This document shows positions 1-8,506 of a stretch of DNA of 64,000 nucleotides, in pieces. Under the pieces are notes generated by a model, which saw only the letters and a program-made list of their open reading frames with translations, did no database searches and was not told the DNA's origin. The stretch comes from Antarctobacter aquimaris (lineage in GTDB: Bacteria > Pseudomonadota > Alphaproteobacteria > Rhodobacterales > Rhodobacteraceae), in assembly GCF_900184945.1 (NCBI RefSeq), contig NZ_FXYF01000012.1:82705-146704 (forward strand). Reading direction: 5' to 3'. Position 1 is the stretch's first letter, and the number at the start of each line of letters is the position of its first letter. A program made the translations under genes and the position numbers.

Positions 1-1823
1 GTCGATCCGAAGATCAGTGCGTCGGCCCTGTCCTGGGCCTTGCGCAGCGCCTCGCGGGGGGCCGTGATCCCGCGCAGCATGTCGTGGAATTCCTCGCCGC
101 AGATGCGGATGATGCCGGCGATCTCGGGCACCGGCGGGCGCGGCCAGAATTGCAGCTCGTCGCGCCAGGACATGCCGTCCACCGCCTCGAAGATCGGCGA
201 GGCGCGGCGCACCTCCGGATCGGCGCCGACGGAGTAGCGCGCGTTGGTGCGGCTGCCGTTCTGGACGTACAGCTTTTGCGCCTCGGGCGAGGTGAAGACG
301 GTCAGCGCTTCCGCGGCGGCCGGAATGCGTTCGGGGGCCAGGTTGGCCGGGATGCCCAGCACGTAGCCGCCCACCGGGGCGATCGGGGTCGCGCGAGGCC
401 CCGCCGGATGCGGCAGGTAACCCGTCTGGCCAAAAGCGGGCGAGCTTTCGTCAAGCTCGAAGTAGGGGGCCAGCAGGGTGTAGCCGTAGGCCATCGCCAC
501 GGTGCCGGCGGCATAGGGGCGGACCCGTTCGTACCAGGACATCGACAGGATGTCGGGTGGCGAATATTGCAGCAACTCCAGCAGGAACTCGGCGGCGTGC
601 AGCCCGGCCTCGGTGTCGATGGTGGGCCGGTAACCGCCCTTGGCCAGCCAGTCGGTGTCAAAGCCGCCGGCGATCCTGGGCAGGTTCAGCACCGGCTGGC
701 CGAAATCGGCCATCGTCATCAGGACAGTATGGCCCAGCGCGGTGCCGCGCGCGGCGTTCCAGGCGATGCCGTGCCGCCCCCGGCGCGGATCGTGCAGGGC
801 GCGCGCGGCGTGCAGCAGCGCGTCGGTCGTGGTCGGCGGCTCCAGCCCGGCCTCGGCAAAGATGTCGCGGCGGTAGAACAGCAGTTCGGGCGTGGTCTGT
901 GCCGGTACGCCATAGGCCCGCCCGCCCCAATGGGCCGCCGTCCAGCCGGCAGTGTGGAAATCGGCCGGATCCAGCCGCGCGATGTCCATCACCTTGTCCA
1001 GCGGCATCAGCACGTTTCGGGTGGCAAACTCGCCGATCCAGGGCAGGTCGACAGCGATGATGTCAAAGCGGCTGGCGGTGCGCTCGGCGTTGCGCAGCGC
1101 CTCTTCGCGCAGTCGGTCGATCGAAAAGGCGCGCTGGTGGATCTGCGTGCCCAGGACCTGTTCGAACTGCCGCTTGAGGTTGTCCATCACCATGAAGGTG
1201 GGGTCGCCATGCACCAGCACCCGCAACCCGCCCGCCAGCCGCAGCGGATCGGTCCGCACACCCAGCGGCGGGATGGACTGTGCCTGCGCATAGCTGGCGG
1301 CATAGTAGTAATCGTTCGGGTCCTGCGCGGCGCCGTCTTCGCCAAAGTGGCTGACGGCCAAGCGCTGCACCCGCCCGGCCAGCTGCGCCCACTGGGCCAG
1401 CAGCCGTTCGCTGGGGTGCATGGAAAAGGTCTTGCCGCTCTTGGTGCGCGGGCGCTGTTCGATCAGCCCGGCCTCGATCATGTCCTTCAGGCGGCGGCTG
1501 GCCGTGGCATAGGGCGCGCGGCTGGCGCCGATCAACGAGGTCGGGGTCACGATCTTGGCGTCGAAGTGCCCTTGCAACAGGTGCAGCGCCATGCGCAGGT
1601 GCGCGTTCGGTCCCATCAGGTCAAAGGTGCTTTCCAGCTCGTCGCAGACCTCGCCCAGGAAGGCCAGCATCTCGGTCTGCGTGCCGGCGGCACCCGAGGC
1701 AGGTTTGCGATGTCCTGAATGAGCGTTCATGGATGCGGTCGGGGCCTTCGGGTACGATGGTTTGCGGGGCACGTCAGGGATATCCAGAGTGGATGACCTG
1801 TCGGGGCGGCCGGGTTTTGCCAT
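1..1823 (-). CDS. Transcriptional regulator with N-terminal winged helix and solute-binding-protein-like sensor (3' end cut by window)
   Basis: About 607 codons are visible, reading from 1823 down to base 1 with no stop. The ATG at 1821-1823 follows a purine-rich AAGAGA; a second in-frame ATG at 1728-1730 is possible. After a basic, proline-rich leader (about 31 residues), residues 40-140 resemble a MarR/ArsR-type winged helix (RMALHLLQGHFDAK, then ASRAPYATASRRLKDMIEAG, then LIEQRPRTKSGKTF). From about residue 170 the protein resembles a family 1 extracellular solute-binding protein (VLVHGDPTFMVMDNLKRQFE; GRAYGVPAQTTPELLFYRRD; SPEAQKLYVQNGSRTNARYS). There is no signal peptide, so I infer a cytoplasmic one-component regulator whose effector pocket derives from a transport receptor. 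It is divergent from the sugar ABC operon at 2044 and probably controls it. The domain assignment comes from reading the sequence, not from a profile search. Confidence 0.75.
   Translation of the reverse strand, partial: MAKPGRPDRSSTLDIPDVPRKPSYPKAPTASMNAHSGHRKPASGAAGTQTEMLAFLGEVCDELESTFDLMGPNAHLRMALHLLQGHFDAKIVTPTSLIGASRAPYATASRRLKDMIEAGLIEQRPRTKSGKTFSMHPSERLLAQWAQLAGRVQRLAVSHFGEDGAAQDPNDYYYAASYAQAQSIPPLGVRTDPLRLAGGLRVLVHGDPTFMVMDNLKRQFEQVLGTQIHQRAFSIDRLREEALRNAERTASRFDIIAVDLPWIGEFATRNVLMPLDKVMDIARLDPADFHTAGWTAAHWGGRAYGVPAQTTPELLFYRRDIFAEAGLEPPTTTDALLHAARALHDPRRGRHGIAWNAARGTALGHTVLMTMADFGQPVLNLPRIAGGFDTDWLAKGGYRPTIDTEAGLHAAEFLLELLQYSPPDILSMSWYERVRPYAAGTVAMAYGYTLLAPYFELDESSPAFGQTGYLPHPAGPRATPIAPVGGYVLGIPANLAPERIPAAAEALTVFTSPEAQKLYVQNGSRTNARYSVGADPEVRRASPIFEAVDGMSWRDELQFWPRPPVPEIAGIIRICGEEFHDMLRGITAPREALRKAQDRADALIFGS
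1781..1795. promoter_or_regulatory. Operator-like repeat, copy 1 (TATCCAGAGTGGATG)
   Basis: This carries the ATCC-N5-GGAT inverted repeat also present at 1876 and 1897. It lies inside the first codons of the regulator if translation starts at 1823, or about 50 nt upstream if it starts at 1730. Either position suits autoregulation of the divergent regulator. Confidence 0.55.
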
Positions 1824-1875
1824 TGCGGGTCTCTTGTAGGGTGTGGGAAGCGGCCTGCGTATCGTATCGGAAAAA

Positions 1876-1911
1876 TATCCGAAGTGGATGTGTGATTATC
1901 CATAATGGATA
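1876..1911. promoter_or_regulatory. Paired operators, copies 2 and 3 of ATCC-N5-GGAT
   Basis: Copy 2 is TATCCGAAGTGGATG (1876-1890). Copy 3 is TATCCATAATGGATA (1897-1911), a perfect 15-bp palindrome with one central base. The copies start 21 bp apart, two helical turns, which favours cooperative binding of two dimers on one face. They lie 133-168 bp upstream of the transporter start at 2044. The cognate protein is inferred to be the regulator at 1-1823. Confidence 0.65.
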
Positions 1912-2043
1912 TATTTCAGGCGTCCCCTCGGGGCGGGAAACCGGCAGGGTGTGTCCAGTCGTTCGGCACGCCGAAAGATGGGCCCGACGCCCCAGGGGCA
2001 AAGGGGTCACGACCGAAAACAGGAATTCCGGGAGGAAACACGA

Positions 2044-2994
2044 ATGAAACTGCGCACCATTCTCGCCGCGAGCACCGCTGTCCTGACGCTGGCCGGCGGC
2101 GTATCCGCCGAAACCTACAAGATCGGCATCACCCAGAACAACGTGGGCGTCGACAGCTACCAGACGACCTATGAAAAGGCCTTTATCGCGGCCGCCGAAG
2201 CCAACCCCGACGTCGAGGTCGTGGTGCTGGACGCCGGCGGTGACGTGGCCCGCCAGATCGCCCAGATGGAGGACCTGATCCAGCAGGAAGTCGATGCCAT
2301 CATCATCTGGCCGACGAATGGCGAAGCCGTCATCCCCGCCGTCCGCAAGGCCAAGCAGGCCGGCATCCCGGTCATCGTGACCAACTCGAACATCGCCGAG
2401 GCCGGCTTTGACTTCGTCGCGTCCTTCTCCGGCCCCGACAACATCACACAGGGCGCCCGGTCGGCCGAGATCATGTGCGACAAGTTCAAGGAAATGGGCA
2501 TCGAGAACGAGGCCCAGATCGTGCAGATCAGCGGCCAGCCGGGCTACACCACGGCCATCGAGCGCGCCAAGGGCTTTGAGGACCGTCTGCCCGAGGTCTG
2601 CCCGAACGTGACCCTGGTCGAGACCCAGCCGGGCGACTGGAACCGCGAAAAGTCGCAGCAGGTCATGGAGGCCTTCCTGGTCAAGTATGACGACATCGAC
2701 GGCGTCTATGCCGGCGACGACAACATGGGCGTCGGCGCGCTGAACGCGGCCAAGGCCGCGGGCCGCGAAGGCATCATCTTTGTCGGCGCCACCAACTTTG
2801 CCGTCGGCTACGAGGCGATGCAGGCTGGCGACTACTGGGGCTCGATCTACCAGTCGCCGGTCGACGATGCCGAGGCCGCCCTGCAAACCGCGCTGGACGT
2901 TCTGAACGGCGAGGATGTGCCGTTCCTGAACTACTTCGACACGCCGAAGATCACCCAGGACAACATGGGCGACTACACCAAGCCGGTCTTCTGA
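2044..2994 (+). CDS. Sugar ABC transporter substrate-binding protein (RbsB-like)
   Basis: A periplasmic sugar receptor of the ribose/galactose type (Peripla_BP_4 fold), 316 aa. An N-terminal signal peptide (MKLRTILAASTAVLTLAGG, then VSAE) precedes the mature start YKIGITQNNVGVDSYQTTYE. Family landmarks include VVVLDAGGDVARQIAQMEDL, the PTNGEAVIPAVRKAKQAGIP segment and YAGDDNMGVGALNAAKAAGR. I chose ATG 2044 for its strong GGGAGGAAAC ribosome-binding site and because it gives a clean signal peptide; longer in-frame starts do not. It heads an operon with an SDR, two permeases, an ATPase and an FAH hydrolase. The sugar cannot be read from sequence. Confidence 0.92.
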   Translation: MKLRTILAASTAVLTLAGGVSAETYKIGITQNNVGVDSYQTTYEKAFIAAAEANPDVEVVVLDAGGDVARQIAQMEDLIQQEVDAIIIWPTNGEAVIPAVRKAKQAGIPVIVTNSNIAEAGFDFVASFSGPDNITQGARSAEIMCDKFKEMGIENEAQIVQISGQPGYTTAIERAKGFEDRLPEVCPNVTLVETQPGDWNREKSQQVMEAFLVKYDDIDGVYAGDDNMGVGALNAAKAAGREGIIFVGATNFAVGYEAMQAGDYWGSIYQSPVDDAEAALQTALDVLNGEDVPFLNYFDTPKITQDNMGDYTKPVF

Positions 2995-3079
2995 GGACTC
3001 CTCCCGGCGCAGGGTGCGGGGGGTAACCTTCGCGCCCTGCCATTATCTCTCACGACAGTCGAATACGAAGGGAGGCGGC

Positions 3080-3877
3080 ATGGGACGTGTGTCAGGGCGC
3101 GTGTGCCTGGTGACGGGTGCTGCGCAGGGAATCGGTCGCGCCATCGGCGAGGCACTGCTGGACGAAGGCGCCATGGTCTGTTTTGCCGACATCAACGGCG
3201 CCAAGGTGGCCGAGGTTGCGGAGCAGAACCGCTCAAGGCTGAACGACAGCGCCGCCGCGGTCACCTCTGCCCAGGTGGACGTCACCGACCGCGCGCAGGT
3301 CCGCGCGATGATCGCCCACACGGTCGAGACCTTCGGCCGGCTGGACGTGAAGTTCAACAACGCGGGCGTCAACAAGCCGATGAACTTTCTCGACGTCACC
3401 GAGGGCAACTGGAACTTCATCATGGGGGTGAACGGCCTGGGATGCCTGATCGGCATGCAGGAGGCCGCGCGGCAGATGATCGCCCAGGGCGGCGGCGGCA
3501 AGATCGTCAACACCGCCTCGGTGGCCAGCCGCCAGGGCTTTGACAATGTCGCGCCCTATTGCGCGTCGAAATGGGCCGTGGTCTCGTTGACGCAGTCCGG
3601 GGCACGGGACCTGGCCAAGCATGATATCACGGTGACGGGGTTCGCCCCCGGCGTGGTGGCGACCGAGATGTGGGAACAGGTCGACAAGGACCTGGTCGAC
3701 ATCGGCGCGGCGGACAGGCCGGGAGAGGCGATGGAAGCGTTTTCCGCCGGGATCCTGCGCGGCCGCGTGGCGCGGCCCTCGGACATCACCGGCACGACGA
3801 CGTTCCTGGCGTCACGCGACAGCGACTACATGACCGGACAGATCGTCATGATCGACGGAGGCATGACGCTGGTCTGA
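3080..3877 (+). CDS. SDR-family NAD(P)-dependent dehydrogenase
   Basis: A classical short-chain dehydrogenase, 265 aa. It has the Rossmann motif TGAAQGIG (residues 12-19), NNAG (93-96), catalytic Ser147, and Tyr160/Lys164 in YCASK. The tail SDYMTGQIVMIDGGM is typical of polyol, sugar-acid or butanediol dehydrogenases. ATG 3080 follows GGGAGGCGGC. It sits between the receptor and permease genes of a sugar ABC operon, and an FAH-family hydrolase ends the operon. One known pairing of these families is the non-phosphorylating L-fucose/L-rhamnose route (2-keto-3-deoxy-acid 4-dehydrogenase followed by diketo-acid hydrolase). That is an inference from context; the substrate is unproven. Confidence 0.85.
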   Translation: MGRVSGRVCLVTGAAQGIGRAIGEALLDEGAMVCFADINGAKVAEVAEQNRSRLNDSAAAVTSAQVDVTDRAQVRAMIAHTVETFGRLDVKFNNAGVNKPMNFLDVTEGNWNFIMGVNGLGCLIGMQEAARQMIAQGGGGKIVNTASVASRQGFDNVAPYCASKWAVVSLTQSGARDLAKHDITVTGFAPGVVATEMWEQVDKDLVDIGAADRPGEAMEAFSAGILRGRVARPSDITGTTTFLASRDSDYMTGQIVMIDGGMTLV

Positions 3878-3950
3878 CCGGGCACGACACGGCCGAACGG
3901 GCCGCACGTCGGACACAACACCGCGCGCAAGCGCCTCGAGGGAGGGGAAC

Positions 3951-4925
3951 ATGGCTGGATTGACCAGGCAACAGATTGGCAGCGTCCTTGCAAGACAAGG
4001 CATCCTGATCGCCTTTGCGGTCTTCATCATCGCCTTTACCGTCGCGAACCCCAAGTTCCTGACACCGGACAACGTGCTGAGCGTGGCGCGGTCCTCGGCG
4101 ATCCTGGGGGTCATGGCGCTGGGCGTCACCTTTGTGGTGATCAGCGGCAACCTCGACCTGTCGGTCGGCTCCATGATGTCATTCTCGACCATCGTGGTGC
4201 TGGACCTGCACGACAAGCTTGGTCCGCTGATGGCGATCCCGGCGATGTTCGCCATGACGATGTGCCTGGGGGCGATCATCGGGTTCCTCGTGGGCTACAT
4301 GAAGCTGAATTCGCTGATCGTGACCCTGGGGATGCTGTCGGCGATCCACGGACTGACGCTGACCTATTCCGGCGGCAAGAACATGGACATCGCCGACAAG
4401 GAAGGCACCTGGTTCGGCGTCTTCGGGCAGGGCACGGCGCTGGGCATCCCGGTGCCCATCGTGATCTTTCTCGCGCTGGCGGCGCTGCTGGGGCTGATGC
4501 TGTCGCGCACCCCCTTCGGACGCAAGGTCTACGCGGTGGGCGGCAACGGCACGGCGGCGACCTTTTCCGGCATCCGCCGGGCGCGCACGGTGTTCCAGTG
4601 TTACCTGATCTCCTCGGCCTGCGTGGCCACGGCGGGCCTGATCCAGGCCAGCCGCTCGCTCGGCTCGCAGAACACGGTGGGGCAGGGGCTGGAACTGGAG
4701 GTGCTGGCCGCGGTCATCCTGGGCGGTGCGTCGCTGCTGGGCGGGTCGGGCACCATCTTCAAGACCGTGATCGGCGTGCTGATCCTGGGTTTCATCCAGA
4801 ACGGCCTGCTGCTGATGGGCCTGCAATTCTACGTCCAGTTCGTCGTGACCTGGGTGATCATCATCCTTGCTGTCTGGCTCGACATTGCGGCCAAGCGCGG
4901 CAAGCTCTGGTCGCCGATCGCCTAG
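3951..4925 (+). CDS. Sugar ABC transporter permease (RbsC-like) 1
   Basis: Inner-membrane permease of the BPD_transp_2 (ribose/xylose/galactose) family, 324 aa with 8-10 hydrophobic segments. Landmarks are GVTFVVISGNLDLSVGSMMS (residues 60-80), LNSLIVTLGMLSAIHGLTLT, SRTPFGRKVYAVGGNGTAAT and AVILGGASLLGGSGTI near the C-terminus. ATG 3951 follows GGAGGGGAAC. A second, different permease follows after a short spacer, so the membrane channel is probably a heterodimer, unlike the RbsC homodimer. Confidence 0.93.
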   Translation: MAGLTRQQIGSVLARQGILIAFAVFIIAFTVANPKFLTPDNVLSVARSSAILGVMALGVTFVVISGNLDLSVGSMMSFSTIVVLDLHDKLGPLMAIPAMFAMTMCLGAIIGFLVGYMKLNSLIVTLGMLSAIHGLTLTYSGGKNMDIADKEGTWFGVFGQGTALGIPVPIVIFLALAALLGLMLSRTPFGRKVYAVGGNGTAATFSGIRRARTVFQCYLISSACVATAGLIQASRSLGSQNTVGQGLELEVLAAVILGGASLLGGSGTIFKTVIGVLILGFIQNGLLLMGLQFYVQFVVTWVIIILAVWLDIAAKRGKLWSPIA

Positions 4926-4972
4926 CCCTCAAGCAGCGAAGCGTTAGGGCGCACAATCAGGGAGGGAATAAC

Positions 4973-5974
4973 ATGCAACCCGGAACACTGTCCAAGGCGC
5001 TGAAAAGCGGCGCGATCTGGGGCTTCATCGTGCTGGAGCTGATCTTTTTCAGCGTCGCGGGGGAATTCCTGTCGCTCTCGAACAAGGCCTTCATGGATTG
5101 GGAGAACATGCTGCTGCTGCTCAAGCAGTCCGCCCCGATCGGGATCATCGCGATGGGCATGACCATCGTCATGGTCAACGGCAACATCGACCTCAGCGTG
5201 GGCGCGACCTTCGCCATCGCCGCCATCGTCCTGCTGGACAGCCTGACCTGGCCGATCTTTGCCGGGCTCGGCGACTGGGTGATCCCGGTGGCCTGGCTGC
5301 TGGCCTTGGCGGTGGGCACGCTGCTGGGCGCGCTCAACGGGCTGATCGTGTGGAAGACCGGCGTGGATGCCTTCATCGTCACGCTGGGGTCCATGCTGGG
5401 CTATCGCGGCATCGTGTTCATGTTCAACGGCGAGAACCCCACCAGCCACCTGAACTGGACGCTGGTGGACTTTGCCGAGGCGCATTTCCTGGGCCTGGCC
5501 ACCGCGTCCTGGGCGCTGCTGATCGTCACGCTGATGGTCTGGTTCCTGATGGCCAAGACCGTGCATGGCCGCAACGCCTACGCCATCGGAGACAACCGCG
5601 AGGCGGCGGTCAATGCCGGTATCCGCGTCGGGCCGCACATGATGATCAACTTTGCCATCATCGGCTTTCTCGCGGCGCTGTCCGCCGTGGTGTTCTATTC
5701 CGAAAGCGGCTCGGTCAATCCCAATGACGGCCAGCTTTACGAGCTTTGGGTGATCACCGCCGTCGTGCTGGGCGGCACCAAGATCACTGGCGGCGCGGGC
5801 AACGTGATCGGCACATTCGGCGGGGTCATTGCGATCCAGCTCTTGCGCAAGGGGTTGGGCCACATCGGGGCCGACACCTCGACCGTCAACCTCGTGATCG
5901 GCAGCATCCTGGTCGCCGTCCTGATCCTGGACCGCCAGTTGAACGTGAAGGGCAAAGAGGAGTTGAAGGCATGA
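4973..5974 (+). CDS. Sugar ABC transporter permease (RbsC-like) 2
   Basis: Second permease of the same family, 333 aa. It shows GMTIVMVNGNIDLSVGATFA, the TVHGRNAYAIGDNREAAVNA loop and VVLGGTKITGGAGNVIGTFG. ATG 4973 is chosen because GGAGGGAATAAC precedes it. Its stop overlaps the ATPase start by four bases (ATGA), so translation of the two is probably coupled. It partners with the permease at 3951. Confidence 0.93.
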   Translation: MQPGTLSKALKSGAIWGFIVLELIFFSVAGEFLSLSNKAFMDWENMLLLLKQSAPIGIIAMGMTIVMVNGNIDLSVGATFAIAAIVLLDSLTWPIFAGLGDWVIPVAWLLALAVGTLLGALNGLIVWKTGVDAFIVTLGSMLGYRGIVFMFNGENPTSHLNWTLVDFAEAHFLGLATASWALLIVTLMVWFLMAKTVHGRNAYAIGDNREAAVNAGIRVGPHMMINFAIIGFLAALSAVVFYSESGSVNPNDGQLYELWVITAVVLGGTKITGGAGNVIGTFGGVIAIQLLRKGLGHIGADTSTVNLVIGSILVAVLILDRQLNVKGKEELKA

Positions 5975-7482
5975 CCGACGCAAAACCCGTCCTGCGACTG
6001 GAGAACATCGGCAAGTCGTTTCCCGGCGTGCGCGCGCTCGACAACGTGTCCTTTACGGTCATGCCCGGCGAGGTGCACGCCCTGATGGGCGAGAATGGCG
6101 CCGGCAAGTCCACCTCGATGAAGGTGCTGGGCGGCATCTACCAGCCGGACGAGGGCAGCATCTACGTCGGCGACGAACAGGTGGTGATGAGCGGCCCGCT
6201 CGAGGCCAAGGCCAAGGGCATCGTCTTTATCCACCAGGAATTGAGCCTGGCGACGGAGCTGTCCGTGGCCGAAAACATCTACCTGGGCGAGCTGCCGCGA
6301 AAAAGCTTTGGCCGGGTCGATTGGCAGACCCTGTTCCAGCGCACCGACGCGATCCTGAAAAAGCTGAACGTCGGTTTCACGGCGCGGACCCGCGTCGGCG
6401 ACCTGTCCATCGCCAACCAGCAGATGGTCGAGATCGCCCGCGCGCTGACGGTCGACGCAAAGGCGGTGATCTTCGACGAACCCACCGCCTCGCTGACCGA
6501 TGCGGAAAAGAGCGTGCTGTTCGACGTCATTGCCGATCTCAAGGCCGATGGCGTCGGGATCATCTACATCTCGCACCGCATGGAAGAGATCTTCAAGATC
6601 ACCGACCGGATCACCGTGCTGCGCGACGGGCAGTACCAGGGCACGGTCGCCACCGCCGACACGACCGAGGAGGCCGTCACGCAGATGATGATCGGCCGCA
6701 AGCTGGACCTCAGCCGCAACGCCGTTCACCACGAACTGGGCGATGTCGCGCTCGAGGTGCGCGGGCTGAGTTGCGGCAAGCTCTATACCGACGTCAGCTT
6801 TGCCGTGCGCCGGGGTGAGGTGCTGGGGTTCTACGGGCTGGTCGGCGCGGGCCGCACCGAGATCGCCGAAACCCTGTTCGGCCTGCGTGACCCGTCTTCG
6901 GGCCAGATCCTGATGGACGGCGAGGAGGTGCGCATTCATTCGCCCGCCGACGCCATCGCGCGCGGCATCAGCCTGGTGCCCGAGGACCGCAAGGGGCAGG
7001 GCCTGATCCTGGGCATGAACTGCCGGGACAACATGACCCTGCCGCAGGTCGACGACCTGACCGCCGGGCCCTTCATGGCCGAAGGCGCCGAGGTGGCGAT
7101 CTTTGACCAGTACCGCGACCGGCTGGACATCCGCACCCCGGGCTGGAAACAGCGGGTCGGCAACCTGTCGGGCGGCAACCAGCAGAAGATCGTCATCGGC
7201 AAGTGGCTGTCGATGCATCCCAGCGTGCTGATCGTGGACGAACCCACGCGCGGCATCGACGTCGGCAGCAAGTCCGAGATCCACAAGCTGCTGCGCGAAC
7301 TGGCGGCACAGGGCTACGCGGTCATCGTCATCAGCTCGGAGATGCCCGAGGTCTTGCACGTCGCCGACCGGATCGTCGCCATGTACTCGGGCCGGATCAT
7401 GCGGACCTTCACCTCGGAGGAGGTGACAGAGGACAGCCTGGTCCAGGCAATTTCCGGGCTGGGCGGCGAGCGCGCCGCCTGA
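5971..7482 (+). CDS. Sugar ABC transporter ATP-binding protein (RbsA-like, two nucleotide-binding domains)
   Basis: A tandem-domain ATPase of 503 aa, the normal RbsA/XylG length. Domain 1 has Walker A GENGAGKST (around residue 40), a diverged signature LSIANQQ and Walker B AVIFDEPTASL. Domain 2 has the degenerate Walker A GLVGAGRTE seen in the family, the signature LSGGNQQK and VLIVDEPTRGID. It powers the permease pair encoded upstream and is translationally coupled to permease 2. Confidence 0.95.
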   Translation: MTDAKPVLRLENIGKSFPGVRALDNVSFTVMPGEVHALMGENGAGKSTSMKVLGGIYQPDEGSIYVGDEQVVMSGPLEAKAKGIVFIHQELSLATELSVAENIYLGELPRKSFGRVDWQTLFQRTDAILKKLNVGFTARTRVGDLSIANQQMVEIARALTVDAKAVIFDEPTASLTDAEKSVLFDVIADLKADGVGIIYISHRMEEIFKITDRITVLRDGQYQGTVATADTTEEAVTQMMIGRKLDLSRNAVHHELGDVALEVRGLSCGKLYTDVSFAVRRGEVLGFYGLVGAGRTEIAETLFGLRDPSSGQILMDGEEVRIHSPADAIARGISLVPEDRKGQGLILGMNCRDNMTLPQVDDLTAGPFMAEGAEVAIFDQYRDRLDIRTPGWKQRVGNLSGGNQQKIVIGKWLSMHPSVLIVDEPTRGIDVGSKSEIHKLLRELAAQGYAVIVISSEMPEVLHVADRIVAMYSGRIMRTFTSEEVTEDSLVQAISGLGGERAA

Positions 7483-7500
7483 GACCCGTGACAACGTACG

Positions 7501-7522
7501 GGGTCGCCCGACCGGGCGGCCC
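7501..7522 (+). promoter_or_regulatory. Intercistronic GC hairpin
   Basis: GGGTCGCCC and GGGCGGCCC flank a GACC loop, with one T-G pairing. It lies between the ATPase stop and the FAH gene start. There is no T-run, so it more likely protects mRNA or attenuates transcription than terminates it. Confidence 0.4.
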
Positions 7523-7547
7523 ATCCCATCCCAGAACTGGAGACTTG

Positions 7548-8408
7548 ATGAAACTTCTTCGCCATGGCGCCCCCGGTGCCGAAAAACCGGGTCTGCTGGA
7601 TGCCGCCGGTCGCGTGCGCGACCTGTCCGATGTGGTGGCCGACATCGCCGGAGAGACGCTGCGCCCCGACGGGCTGAAGGCGCTGCGCGCGCTCGATCCC
7701 GAAACGCTGCCGCTGGTCGAGGGCACCCCGCAGGGGGACCTGCGGCTAGGCCCTTGCGTCGGCCGCGTGGGCAAGTTCATCTGCATCGGCTTGAACTACG
7801 CCGACCACGCCGAAGAGGCGGGCATGGCGATCCCCCCCGAGCCGGTGATCTTCAACAAGTGGACTTCCGCCATCTGCGGCCCCAACGACCCGATCCAGAT
7901 CCCGCGCGACAGCGTCAAGACCGACTGGGAAGTCGAATTGGGCATCGTGATCGGCGAACCGGGCGCCTACATCGACGAGGCCGACGCGATGACCCATGTC
8001 GCCGGCTTCTGCGTGGTCAACGACGTGTCCGAACGCGAGTTCCAGATCGAGCGCGCCGGCACCTGGGACAAGGGCAAGGGCTGCGACACCTTCGGGCCGA
8101 CCGGCCCCTGGCTGGTCACCCCGGACGAGGTGGCCGATATCGACGCGCTGGACATGTGGCTGGACGTGGACGGGGTCCGGCAGCAGACCGGCACCACCGC
8201 GACGATGATCTACAAGGTGCCGCACCTGATCGCCTATTGCAGCCGCTTCATGAGCCTTCAGCCCGGCGACGTGATCTCGACCGGCACACCTCCGGGCGTC
8301 GGCATGGGGCAGAAACCGCCGCGCTTTCTCAAGGGGGGCGAGGTCGTGACGCTGGGCATCTCGGGCCTGGGCGAGCAGCGCTCCAAGGTCCTGCCGGCGC
8401 TGCGGTAG
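7548..8408 (+). CDS. Fumarylacetoacetate hydrolase (FAH) family protein
   Basis: An FAH-fold enzyme of 286 aa with the metal-binding set E128, E130 (DWEVELGIVIGEPG) and D159 (VVNDVSERE), and the conserved tail GDVISTGTPPGVGMGQKPPR. The N-terminus MKLLRHGAPGAEKPGLLDAA is of the subgroup often labelled ureidoglycolate lyase, which also contains 2,4-diketo-3-deoxy-L-fuconate/L-rhamnonate hydrolases. Given the SDR and sugar importer upstream, a diketo-sugar-acid hydrolase is the best guess. The matching sugar dehydrogenase, lactonase and dehydratase are not in the window and may lie left of base 1. Confidence 0.85.
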   Translation: MKLLRHGAPGAEKPGLLDAAGRVRDLSDVVADIAGETLRPDGLKALRALDPETLPLVEGTPQGDLRLGPCVGRVGKFICIGLNYADHAEEAGMAIPPEPVIFNKWTSAICGPNDPIQIPRDSVKTDWEVELGIVIGEPGAYIDEADAMTHVAGFCVVNDVSEREFQIERAGTWDKGKGCDTFGPTGPWLVTPDEVADIDALDMWLDVDGVRQQTGTTATMIYKVPHLIAYCSRFMSLQPGDVISTGTPPGVGMGQKPPRFLKGGEVVTLGISGLGEQRSKVLPALR

Positions 8409-8506
8409 GGGGCAGGGGCTGCGTCCGAACCAGCGCCACCGGCGAAATCGCTCCGGGCACCTGCGGGCCGCGCCAGACCTTTCGGCGCAGACGTGTCGAT
8501 GCCCGG

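Noticed and set aside
84..1718. Long open frame on the plus strand
   Set aside because: It is the antisense shadow of the regulator read on the minus strand; its translation is Arg/Gly/Gln/His-rich low complexity with no family pattern.
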